From CAXTTV01 sp964247295 (lineage in GTDB: Bacteria > Chloroflexota > Ktedonobacteria > Ktedonobacterales > Ktedonobacteraceae): a DNA stretch of 14,362 nt. Location of the stretch: contig CAXTTV010000128.1 in NCBI GenBank assembly GCA_964247295.1, positions 1 to 14,362 on the forward strand, given 5' to 3'. The translations under genes and the position numbers were made by a program. The notes beneath the pieces are model-generated. The model was not told the origin of the DNA, ran no database searches, and saw only the letters and a list, made by a program, of their open reading frames with translations. How positions within the stretch are numbered: position 1 is the first letter of the stretch; every line of letters begins with the position of its first letter. Shown piece after piece: positions 1-7,346 of this stretch.

Positions 1-284
1 CCCGGGGGGGGGCTGGGCCCCGCGCCCCCGGGGGGGGGGCGCCCCGGTCCCCCCTCCATCGCTACACGCATGCGTCTCAGGGGAATGGGGGACGAAGATC
101 CACTCCCATACCGGCTCCCTCCTGTTCCTGCGGGCCCACACGGAGCCTGACCAACAAACCTTTGGGTCGGCCTGGGGGTGCACCCCTTGCCACGGGTCCA
201 CACGTGACCCGATCTACGTAGCCTCACCTCCCTCGGGTGGGCCCGTTCTTTCCCAATTTTCCAGCAGAGTCGCAAGCTGTTTCC
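1..284. other. G/C-homopolymer-rich contig end, no gene
   Basis: The first 60 bases are almost entirely runs of G and C, including a run of about ten G. The rest up to the M1 stop codon is GC-rich and shows no convincing reading frame on either strand. A perfect 12-base palindrome, GGGGTGCACCCC, lies at 175-186, downstream of the M1 gene on its strand. It could form a hairpin but has no T-run beside it, so I do not call it a terminator. The homopolymer tracts look more like a low-quality assembly end than biology. Confidence 0.5.
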
Positions 285-2057
285 CTATTTCAGGCGGTTT
301 TCCAGGGCTGAAAGTTGTTCCCTTAACTTGCGGTTCTCATTGCGCACCTCGTCTAAATCTTTACGCACCTGCTTTAATCCCTCCTCTTCAATGTTTTGAG
401 CTCGCAGCTTTTTGACGACAACCTGCATCTCCCGCAGGACGGCGGCATCCAGCTCACGGGCAATACACTTCTCTAATACTGGAATGGCACGAGCATCTCC
501 AAAGTTACCAAGAGCACGCGCACTTACCAAGCGCCCCAGGTTCCAGCTTTCGTGCTCTACGGCGATACAGAGCGCGCTAACGGCTCGCTGACGCGCTTCT
601 TCACTATAGAACAGGCGATTGGTGGCAACGGCATTCAGACCCGCAGCGGCGGCCAAACGCAACATCAGATTGCGCCGCTTATCTTGCAGATAATCTATCA
701 TGATTTCGACTACCCGGTCCTCACCGGTAGAACCCAGACCTGGGAAATCTCCTCGCTGCGTTAGATAGATCCAGGAGGGACGCTCGATATGCTTGAGCAA
801 GGTCTCGATGCTTCCATCGGTCCGGGTCTTTCCTAGAGCCTCGGCGGCGGCGGCCTCGACTAGATAGCTGGGATCTCCCTGTTCCAGCAAAGCAGTCAAA
901 GCCTCAGCCGAGCGGCTAGCCAGTTCACCATACTCCTGCGTGTTAAAGATCCCCAGAGCACCTACGATCGCGATCCTTGACCGTGAATACGTTTTGGGGT
1001 CCAGCTCATTAAGACCCTGAATCAACAGATCCTGCGCCTCTCTGGTGGCGATTTCTCCCAAGGCTGCGGCGACGGCGGCACGGACGCCCCAGAAGGGATC
1101 TTGTAGCAACGCCTGTTTAAGAGCCGCTAAGCTCTCAGCATCTGCGGCCTTGACCAAAGCCTCAGCAGCTTCGATCCGCCCCAGGCTATCCTGATCATTC
1201 GCCAGTTGGTAACGCATCATCTGGACTGGCAGGTCAAATTTCAGCGTCTTAAGCAACCAACCATTAGGGTCGAATCGGACCATCAGCGGCGCACGCTCTA
1301 TTGAGAAGAAAAAGGTCTCATCGGTCTGTCCATCCTGGCCCACAATCACCCGCATGGAGATGGTGCGCGTCTGGGTGGTTTGGGGACTTTTGGCGGCTTC
1401 TTCAGTCTCTGGAAGCGTAAAGGCCAGATCTACAGGCGTGACAAAGCAGGGAGTCAACTCATCAATTTTCTGACTCTGCCTGATACGCACTTTCACCATT
1501 TTTGTCGCGCTATCCCAGTTATAATCCACCTCAAACTCGGGATACCCTCCCTGGTAGACCCACTGCTGAAAAAATTGCCCCAGACTCCTGCCTGTAGACT
1601 CTTCAAAGGCCCGCTCTAAATCCGAAGTAACAACTTCACGCTCACGATTGCGGGTAATGTAGTAATTGATGGCGCGCTTAAATGCCTGCTCACCAAGTTG
1701 GTGCCGGAGCATATGCAGAACCCAGCCACCCTTGTTGTACATGTGAGCATCGAAAAGTTCAAAGCCATCATCATGGTAGAGATGATAGACAATCGGGCGG
1801 CGATACTGCGCATCCTGCGCCTGATAGCCTTTTTTCAGGCGCAACATCGAAGCTTTGAAGTCATCCTTGCCCAGACTATGCTCTCCCCACAGCTCTTCAA
1901 AATAGGTCGCGAACCCTTCGTTCAACCAGCCGTGGGACCAGTCACGGCAGGTGATCAGATCTCCAAACCATTGATGAGCCAGCTCATGCGCGGTTACGTA
2001 GTCCGCGCCATAATCCAGTGAGGCTCGCTCATCCATCAATAGAATAAAACTATGCAT
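285..2057 (-). CDS. M1-family zinc aminopeptidase, N-terminally truncated, with HEAT repeats
   Basis: M1 (gluzincin) aminopeptidases remove N-terminal residues from peptides. The zinc site is complete: HELAH at residues 24-28 (ligands H24 and H28, catalytic E25) and third ligand E47 in LNEGFATYFEE, giving HEXXH-X18-E. Y107 in MYNKGG matches the family's transition-state tyrosine. Residues about 280-560 hold HEAT-like helical repeats, and the last 30 residues are a charged coiled coil. The roughly 250-300 residue N-terminal domain, including the GxMEN substrate motif, is absent. The ATG at 2057 is an internal methionine: the same frame reads HTTATM just upstream, as expected after the lost GxMEN motif, then becomes unrelated and meets a TAA at 2094-2096. 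The break lies at about 2070, at the edge of the AT-rich island. Since the substrate-binding domain is missing, this is probably a pseudogene. Family assignment is very secure. Confidence 0.9.
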   Translation of the reverse strand: MHSFILLMDERASLDYGADYVTAHELAHQWFGDLITCRDWSHGWLNEGFATYFEELWGEHSLGKDDFKASMLRLKKGYQAQDAQYRRPIVYHLYHDDGFELFDAHMYNKGGWVLHMLRHQLGEQAFKRAINYYITRNREREVVTSDLERAFEESTGRSLGQFFQQWVYQGGYPEFEVDYNWDSATKMVKVRIRQSQKIDELTPCFVTPVDLAFTLPETEEAAKSPQTTQTRTISMRVIVGQDGQTDETFFFSIERAPLMVRFDPNGWLLKTLKFDLPVQMMRYQLANDQDSLGRIEAAEALVKAADAESLAALKQALLQDPFWGVRAAVAAALGEIATREAQDLLIQGLNELDPKTYSRSRIAIVGALGIFNTQEYGELASRSAEALTALLEQGDPSYLVEAAAAEALGKTRTDGSIETLLKHIERPSWIYLTQRGDFPGLGSTGEDRVVEIMIDYLQDKRRNLMLRLAAAAGLNAVATNRLFYSEEARQRAVSALCIAVEHESWNLGRLVSARALGNFGDARAIPVLEKCIARELDAAVLREMQVVVKKLRAQNIEEEGLKQVRKDLDEVRNENRKLREQLSALENRLK

Positions 2058-2093
2058 CGTTGCTGTGGTATGGTGGAGAAGAGAATCACCCTC
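2058..2093 (-). pseudogene. Residual upstream frame of the broken M1 gene
   Basis: Reading the minus strand upstream of the M1 ATG in the same frame gives EGDSLLHHTTAT followed by the annotated methionine, and then a TAA stop at 2094-2096. HTTATM resembles the segment after the GxMEN motif in bacterial M1 enzymes. EGDSLLH does not resemble that family and overlaps the left inverted repeat. The gene was therefore once longer, and its homology ends at about 2070-2073. Confidence 0.5.
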
Positions 2094-2102
2094 TTATCTT
2101 AC
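2086..2102 (+). repeat. Left copy of a 17-base imperfect inverted repeat (possible element end)
   Basis: TCACCCTCTTATCTTAC here pairs with GTAAGATAAGACTGTGA at 7330-7346. The inner 11 bases match perfectly, then two mismatch, then the outer four (TCAC/GTGA) match, so 15 of 17 agree. The copies face each other like terminal inverted repeats and bracket the NurA-HerA-methyltransferase genes. This copy lies about 15 bases from where M1 homology stops. I see no target-site duplication outside the pair and no transposase inside, so an element end is an inference. A chance 11-base match between the two edge regions is possible at the percent level. Confidence 0.35.
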
Positions 2103-2422
2103 AATAAAGAACCATTATAGAGAGTTTCTTTCTATCGGTGTAAAACTTTTATGTAAATGTACGTTAATTAAAAATAGTCATCTGTGAGCAGATTTCTCCT
2201 ATCAAAATCTAAATCTTCTATTTCATGATTAACATTACCTAAGTTGCTATAGAATTATTTAATTTCTGTGCTAATGTTAGGTACTGATCCAACTATCAAA
2301 TTCAAATAGATGTAAGTAATATTTGGAAAGTTATTAATGATAACTCTGTATTCAACATGGTATACTTTTAAAGCAGTTATAAGATACTCTTTACGTCCAT
2401 ATCGTATATGAGTGATTGAAAG
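2103..2422. promoter_or_regulatory. AT-rich leader of the nuclease gene with weak promoter and dyad
   Basis: This 320-base stretch is strongly AT-rich and has no gene that I can support. TATACT at 2361-2366 is a good -10 hexamer, but no convincing -35 lies 16-18 bases upstream. Just before it, 2330-2344 (GTTATTAATGATAAC) is a near-palindrome with five-base arms that could be an operator or simply AT-rich chance. A second pair, TACCTAA at 2236-2242 and TTAGGTA at 2277-2283, is also inverted. The region is the natural place for the promoter of the three-gene cassette. No regulator gene is nearby. Confidence 0.3.
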
Positions 2423-3607
2423 TTGGGATGGATGGTAGCTTCATTTATTAACCAGACAAATCAATGGATTGATGGATTAGTAAACATGGTTTACGATAAC
2501 CAAGACGATCATACTTCTGATACCTTGTTTGTTGCTGATCAGGATACTCAACCTGACGATTTACTAGATGACACACTTTCGGAAGATGAGATTGAACCTG
2601 GAATAATTGATTTTAGCAGTGTTCAATCTTCTAAGTCCTTTACACAACTTACATTTTATACACCTCCAAATACAGTGATCGCAGTAGATTCAGGAGTTAT
2701 TGATCTCGGTGAAACAGCGTCTGGTAGTACAGTATTTGCCGTTCGAGGAGCCTCCATCTGTTACCCTGCAAATAATGCACAGCCTTTTGTCTGCTTATAC
2801 AATACAGGGGCATTAATCATTGATAACAGCAACAAGCTCCCGGTATTTCACTATATGGGAACTAGGTTTGGGAGAGAAGATCTATTCGTTAACATCCTGG
2901 CTACCCCGCCCTACTACTCTCCTAAACAAGCTATGGCGGAGACGCCTAACCAGATTCAAGATAGAATACGTAACTTTGTTGAACGGATGATTCAGGAGGA
3001 GGCTATTAGTATTTTAGCTTCTTACGGTGGTGGTATTTTGCTAATAGATGGCGCGTTGTCTGGAGGCACTTTTGATACTCCTGAAAGGTATATGCAAGAT
3101 CTTCTTCAAGAGTGTCGTAATTTGAATATCAATATCGCGGCTATCAGTAAAAAAACCAGGATCACGGTTGGTGGTGTCCCGATCTCTAGTGTGTTTGCTG
3201 ATCAGCCAGACTTTATTGGATATGCACCTTTGTCCAAAATAATTGAGAATGAGAGAAATCAATTTATTGGAAGTGGACAAACAGTCAGATCCACTCAAAC
3301 GATTTCGGTAGCTGATGATATTTTTGCGGCACGTTTTAGTTATGCTCCATTTGGACTTACCTTTCGTGTAGACGTACATCCCAGACTGGGTATGCTCTCC
3401 TCAGAAGTCTTAGATCAAGTTTATAACGACTGTCAGATTTATGGAGGGTATCCTCGTCCTTTGATTGATGTACATCAGTATAGCTCTTTTCTATATCAAG
3501 ATGTACAAAATCTCTTAGCAGATATTACTGTAAAGACAGGTATGCGTCCTCAAGAGCAACCTTCTATGGGCGTTTTGTTTCAACCGTTTGGCGGAAAATA
3601 TAAATAA
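2423..3607 (+). CDS. nurA: NurA-domain nuclease (HerA partner)
   Basis: NurA nucleases are manganese-dependent 5'-3' exo/endonucleases that work with the HerA translocase in DNA end resection and, in some settings, defence. Visible motifs are IAVDSG with D89 (first metal ligand), LLIDGAL with D209 (second acidic motif), ISKKTR at 241-246 (basic motif) and GYPRPLIDVH at 342-351 with H351, the classical C-terminal NurA signature. Residues about 25-62 form an unusual acidic extension before the domain, probably disordered. The frame opens with TTG at 2423; an in-frame ATG at 2432 is equally likely, and neither has a strong ribosome site. A HerA gene follows 133 bases downstream on the same strand, supporting the call. 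Sequence and codons are more AT-rich than in the flanking genes, suggesting transfer. The exact substrate is not predictable. Confidence 0.85.
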   Translation: MGWMVASFINQTNQWIDGLVNMVYDNQDDHTSDTLFVADQDTQPDDLLDDTLSEDEIEPGIIDFSSVQSSKSFTQLTFYTPPNTVIAVDSGVIDLGETASGSTVFAVRGASICYPANNAQPFVCLYNTGALIIDNSNKLPVFHYMGTRFGREDLFVNILATPPYYSPKQAMAETPNQIQDRIRNFVERMIQEEAISILASYGGGILLIDGALSGGTFDTPERYMQDLLQECRNLNINIAAISKKTRITVGGVPISSVFADQPDFIGYAPLSKIIENERNQFIGSGQTVRSTQTISVADDIFAARFSYAPFGLTFRVDVHPRLGMLSSEVLDQVYNDCQIYGGYPRPLIDVHQYSSFLYQDVQNLLADITVKTGMRPQEQPSMGVLFQPFGGKYK

Positions 3608-3740
3608 CGTGATGTGCAGGTTTGTGTAGGCAACGTCCAGGCGGACGGTTTCTAAAGAGATCAGCGTTCCCGCTTCTCCCTTCCCCTTGCCGCGACAAAG
3701 AAAACTTATATAAAGCTAAATAATCAGAACGGAGAAAAAG
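3608..3740 (+). other. NurA-HerA spacer with small hairpin
   Basis: The 133-base gap is GC-richer in its middle than the genes around it. It contains the hairpin CGTCC-AGGC-GGACG at 3634-3647 and a pyrimidine-rich stretch at about 3670-3692. No T-run follows the hairpin, so read-through into herA is likely. A clear ribosome site, GGAG at 3731-3734, lies six bases before the herA ATG. Confidence 0.35.
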
Positions 3741-5537
3741 ATGAGCGAGATAGATAACACGGAAAGTACTGATAACGGTCAAAAACAGGAAAATGATAAC
3801 AGTTCATTGTTAAACGGAACGCTCAAAATCGACAACAGAACAAATAATCCCTCCCTAGAAACTATTCGTTCTGTTCAACAGGGATTTCAAACAACTCATG
3901 TAACTACATCAACCTCTGCTTCTTCTATCCCAGTAACATCAAAGCTTGCACCCAAACCGGCCTTAGAGTTTGCTCAGATGGTAGAATTGGAAAGCGGAGA
4001 GGGTGTTATTCTATACTATCCTAAAAAAGTGGACTTTGATATTGGAGATGTACTCTATCTTAGAGAACGAGGAACTGGAGAAAACGGCCTGATAGTTCAA
4101 GCTGTGGAAAAAAGTACAGCGAACTATCCACAGGTAGATAGTAAGGCCCTATTTAGATTACTTACTTCGGTAAGAGCTTCACAGATCCAGCGTTCACACA
4201 ATGAACCTCCCGAAGTTATAGATGAGTTTCTTGCCTTACGTTTTAAGGTAAGAGCAGCGATTGTTAATAGGCAATGGTCAGCACATGAAGGACGTGTCGT
4301 TACCAGAAATGTAGATATTTTTCAAATAGATCCACAGCTTCTGCTCAAAAATATAATTATTACTCATCCGAGCTTAAGCCTGGAACTGGGCGACTATAAA
4401 GGTGAACCATTAAGAGCATATGGAGGGGGTTTAGAAAAGGTAAATGTCGTCACTGGTATGAAAGGTGGCGGAAAAAGCCATATTACAAAAGGGATAATTT
4501 CGGAGAGCCTAAAATTAAACATGAGTGCAGTTATATTTGACATCAACAACGAGTACGAGAAGGTTGATCCCAATACCTTGGTCTTACGTCCTAAGGAAAA
4601 CATCAAGTTTCGCCTTGATATTCTGGAAACGGAGACTTTGTTCCGTATGATAGATAAATTGGCTCCTTTTTCCGAAAAGACCGCTTACGCAGCCTACGCG
4701 AAAATACCCGATCTTATCGAAAAGAGAAAAAAAGAAAAACGCATCCCAGATCTACCTTTTCTAAAACAGGCTGAGATGCAAATTGTTCCAGGTACTGCAC
4801 AACATGAAAAAAATATGCGCGATTCTTATGTGAGATCACTGGACATACTTGAAAACTATAATCTCATTATGACGGAAGCAGAAGCACAGCAGGAAGATGC
4901 TGCTATTAAATCTCTCAAAGGCTCAAATATAATGTCGCTGCGTACAGCCTTTAACAATATGCTTCAAGGGAAACCACAGGCACTTGTCTTCCAGATTGGG
5001 GGATTAACACCTACAGTTCAAAAAGTTGTTGTAAATTTAGTTTTAGATCATCTAAAAACGGCTTGTGATAGACAAAAAAAGATGTATGAAAACGGTCGAA
5101 TTCCATTTCCTATTTACCCTACTGTGTTTTTTGAAGAAGCACATATGTATATGGAAGAAAGAGATATCGATGATCTGATTCCTGTTATCAGACATATCGG
5201 TATCAATGTTTTTTTCATTACAAATACCCCTGGTGCTCTGCCAGACTCTGTGTTCCGCTTACTTGATAACCTCATTATGACACGCTTGATTAATCGCAAA
5301 GATATAGATCGGTTGGTTGATTGCGGCTTAGCTGACAAAGAGACAATAGAAGATTTCGCGCAAAATCTGAGAGATTATCATGCTCTGTTCCTAAGTGCAA
5401 AAAATGGTGTTACGCAAAATTTCCCACTTGTTTTCCATGTGAGAGATTTTGGTCTTCCTCAGTCGGGACAGACCCGTTCTCAATGGGAAGTCATGAGATC
5501 TAATGCGAATTCTTCGCTAAACCCATCCCAAAGCTGA
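3741..5537 (+). CDS. herA: HerA-type hexameric DNA-translocating ATPase
   Basis: HerA belongs to the FtsK-HerA superfamily of ring ATPases that pump double-stranded DNA. With NurA it forms a helicase-nuclease machine. Residues 1-70 are Ser/Thr/Asn-rich and probably disordered. About 74-125 fit a HAS-barrel (ALEFAQMVELESGEG and GDVLYLRERG). Walker A is GMKGGGKS at 239-246. Walker B ends in FFEEAH, with E465/E466 and H468, the usual HerA EEAH box. The following segment RHIGINVFFITNTPG is the HerA sensor region, but it reads TNTP where many relatives have TQRP. At 598 residues it fits HerA proteins with extensions. The ATG at 3741 has GGAG at 3731-3734. It lies between nurA and a methyltransferase gene on the same strand and is probably co-transcribed with them. 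The family call is secure; a defence role is inferred. Confidence 0.88.
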   Translation: MSEIDNTESTDNGQKQENDNSSLLNGTLKIDNRTNNPSLETIRSVQQGFQTTHVTTSTSASSIPVTSKLAPKPALEFAQMVELESGEGVILYYPKKVDFDIGDVLYLRERGTGENGLIVQAVEKSTANYPQVDSKALFRLLTSVRASQIQRSHNEPPEVIDEFLALRFKVRAAIVNRQWSAHEGRVVTRNVDIFQIDPQLLLKNIIITHPSLSLELGDYKGEPLRAYGGGLEKVNVVTGMKGGGKSHITKGIISESLKLNMSAVIFDINNEYEKVDPNTLVLRPKENIKFRLDILETETLFRMIDKLAPFSEKTAYAAYAKIPDLIEKRKKEKRIPDLPFLKQAEMQIVPGTAQHEKNMRDSYVRSLDILENYNLIMTEAEAQQEDAAIKSLKGSNIMSLRTAFNNMLQGKPQALVFQIGGLTPTVQKVVVNLVLDHLKTACDRQKKMYENGRIPFPIYPTVFFEEAHMYMEERDIDDLIPVIRHIGINVFFITNTPGALPDSVFRLLDNLIMTRLINRKDIDRLVDCGLADKETIEDFAQNLRDYHALFLSAKNGVTQNFPLVFHVRDFGLPQSGQTRSQWEVMRSNANSSLNPSQS

Positions 5538-5550
5538 TCTTAAAGTACCA

Positions 5551-5642
5551 CTAACAATTGTAGATTCATAAGCATTCGTTATATATTAACGAGGCTAAAA
5601 CAGTTGCGCCCATAATTACGCAGCTTCTAAATTAATTGTTAG
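5551..5642 (+). other. Structured spacer before the methyltransferase (possible RNA element)
   Basis: The gap between herA and the methyltransferase can fold into a closed three-way shape. CTAACAATT at 5551-5559 pairs perfectly with AATTGTTAG at 5634-5642. Inside are TCGTTA/TAACGA (5576-5581 with 5587-5592, loop of five) and AGTTGCG/CGCAGCT (about 5602-5625, one G-U pair, loop of ten). Twelve bases after the outer stem the methyltransferase ATG begins, with only a weak ribosome site. This could be a 5' leader that limits methyltransferase translation, an RNA processing site, or chance. It is not a tRNA: there is no T-loop and the arm lengths do not fit. Confidence 0.3.
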
Positions 5643-5654
5643 AATAGAGACGCC

Positions 5655-7037
5655 ATGTGTGTGAATAGTATTGCATTACATAAAGAGAACATTAAGTTAC
5701 AGAGTACAGAAAACAAGCAGAACATCTCTAAACTACCCCGAAGCTCTACACAAATACAAGATGTTTTTGATAGTCTAGAAAGCGACTTACCTTTCAGATC
5801 CGGTGACGAATACAAAAAAATGTTGACGTTTACTGACAACATAAAAGAACCTATTCATCGTTGGTATCAGTATAAAGAGGGGTATTCTTACCGGCTCGTT
5901 AATAAAGTCTTGCAATCCTATCCCACCCCTGAAGAATATCAATCAGTTCTCGATCCTTTCTCTGGAGCTGGAACAACCTTAATAGAAGCTCAAGCAGCCG
6001 GGCTCACTGCTGTAGGAATCGAGCTAAACCCATTCGCGGCGTTACTTAGTAGTGCAAAGGCTCACTGGCAATCTATTAATATAGATGAAGTTCAGCGTAC
6101 CTTAGATGTAATTATTCAAGATCAAATTTCTTCCCCTATTGAGCTACCTGCTTTGACAACCTTTAGAAAAGAAGAGTACTTTCCAAATGGTAATGCATAT
6201 GAGCTCGTTAAATTAAGAGACAGTATCCTTCAAAAAGATCTTTCCATTCACACAAAAAACCTTTTTTTGATTGCTCTCGCTTCTATTATTGAAGATGTTT
6301 CTTGCTTGCATAAAGATGGGCGTTTACTTCGCTACAAACCTCAAGCGGTTTTAGTACCCAGAGAGGCTTTCCAAAAAAGAGTTTTGATGTTTATTGAAGA
6401 TCTTCGTAATAAACAATCAGATCATTTCGCGGACATTATTACCATACAAGGAGATGCCAGAAATTTAAGCTCCATATTGAAAGAGAATGGAATCAATCAA
6501 AAATTCGGACTCATATTGTACTCACCTCCATATCCAAATAATTTTGATTATTCAGAGGTATACAAATGTGAACTATGGTTACTCAACTTAATCAAGTCTT
6601 ATGATGAATGGCGAAAGCTACGATTGAGTACTTTTAGATCTCATCCTAGCTGTAACTTCCCTGCAACTCACCATTTACGAAATGATAGCAAACTACGGAA
6701 AATTTATTCACTTATTGAACTGATGGCAAATTGTTCGGATATCGGGGGTTATGCACAAAGCAAAGCTCCCTCTGTAATCAGAGGTTATTTTGACGATGTT
6801 TTTTGTATGCTTAAAGAGCAATATGAAAAACTTGCTCCAGGGGGACACATAGTTTGCATTGTCGGGAATGCTAAACATGGAAATCTCCATGTTCCTACCG
6901 ATACCCTTATTGCAAAAATGGGACAAGCATTAGGTTTAACATTAGTTGAAATTTATGTAGCAAAATACCGCAACAATCGCAAAAAGGGTAATTATAAATT
7001 ACGAGAAAGCCTGGTCGTGTTTAAAAAAACAAACTGA
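5655..7037 (+). CDS. DNA methyltransferase, SPPY type (N4-cytosine or N6-adenine)
   Basis: This is an S-adenosylmethionine-dependent amino-methyltransferase acting on DNA. HRWYQYKEGYS, at about residues 68-78, resembles motif X. DPFSGAGTT at 100-108 is motif I, which binds the cofactor, followed by GIELNPFA (motif II, acidic residue for the ribose). LYSPPYPNNFDY contains the catalytic motif IV SPPY at 290-293. The C-terminal LRESLVVFKK matches the end of many N4C/N6A methylases. The order X-I-...-IV, with about 180 residues between I and IV, is alpha-like and leaves room there for target recognition. SPPY favours N4-cytosine, but adenine is not excluded. An RNA methyltransferase of the Trm11 type is a weaker alternative, because those usually have DPPY. 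It is the third gene of the AT-rich cassette, 117 bases after herA. The target sequence is unknown. Confidence 0.82.
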   Translation: MCVNSIALHKENIKLQSTENKQNISKLPRSSTQIQDVFDSLESDLPFRSGDEYKKMLTFTDNIKEPIHRWYQYKEGYSYRLVNKVLQSYPTPEEYQSVLDPFSGAGTTLIEAQAAGLTAVGIELNPFAALLSSAKAHWQSINIDEVQRTLDVIIQDQISSPIELPALTTFRKEEYFPNGNAYELVKLRDSILQKDLSIHTKNLFLIALASIIEDVSCLHKDGRLLRYKPQAVLVPREAFQKRVLMFIEDLRNKQSDHFADIITIQGDARNLSSILKENGINQKFGLILYSPPYPNNFDYSEVYKCELWLLNLIKSYDEWRKLRLSTFRSHPSCNFPATHHLRNDSKLRKIYSLIELMANCSDIGGYAQSKAPSVIRGYFDDVFCMLKEQYEKLAPGGHIVCIVGNAKHGNLHVPTDTLIAKMGQALGLTLVEIYVAKYRNNRKKGNYKLRESLVVFKKTN

Positions 7038-7141
7038 CGTGGGTAGCCAATACTTTAAAAGAATAATTCTTAATTAGCTCCATGTGCGTGTTTTCGCTGC
7101 TGCTTGCGACAGCAAAGGGGAGAGAAAAGCAGGCACTATTC

Positions 7142-7297
7142 TCATTTCATGAGAACCTGCGCCGCACCCCACCATGAGTTCCATCCCTGGCCCAGCTTAT
7201 GCAAACTATCCATCACGTCAACTATTTTTTCCGTCGTATCGAACCCAAGCTCTCCAGGTCAAGAAATTGCCAAAACAACAAATACTACCTTCTTCAT
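7142..7297 (-). other. Possible small ORF interrupted by an in-frame TGA
   Basis: On the minus strand an ATG at 7297, with GAGG eight bases upstream, begins MKKVVFVVLAIS. The next codon is TGA (7259-7261). The same frame then continues for 38 codons (PGELGFDTTEKIV..., ending GWNSWWGAAQVLMK) to a second TGA. The start resembles a lysine-rich, hydrophobic leader. It may be a decayed small gene, a 12-codon leader peptide, a recoded TGA or pure chance. I see no convincing selenocysteine-insertion hairpin after the first TGA. I recognise no family. Confidence 0.15.
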
Positions 7298-7329
7298 GGA
7301 GGATTCCTCGTCTTTTTTAGCGAGAACCG

Positions 7330-7346
7330 GTAAGATAAGACTGTGA
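7330..7346 (-). repeat. Right copy of the 17-base imperfect inverted repeat
   Basis: GTAAGATAAGACTGTGA is the reverse-complement partner of 2086-2102, with the two differences at the two bases between the 11-base core and the terminal GTGA. It marks the candidate right end of the AT-rich island, about 80 bases before the UbiB start codon. The bases outside it do not repeat those outside the left copy, so no target duplication is visible. Confidence 0.35.

Noticed and set aside
1..60. Long G and C runs as a G-quadruplex or origin signal
   Set aside because: The runs sit at the very end of the window and look like low-quality assembly; nothing nearby supports a function.
2103..2422. CRISPR-like or tandem repeats in the AT-rich leader
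   Set aside because: Only short partial repeats and small inverted pairs occur, with no regular spacing.
5551..5642. tRNA or integron attC site before the methyltransferase
   Set aside because: The stem lengths do not fit a tRNA and there is no T-loop sequence. The CTAAC/GTTAG arms recall attC, but the inner arms and extrahelical bases do not, and a cassette normally holds one gene.
7104..7346. Plus-strand 80-codon frame between the methyltransferase and UbiB
   Set aside because: It begins at a TTG without a ribosome site, has no recognisable motif and overlaps the right inverted repeat.
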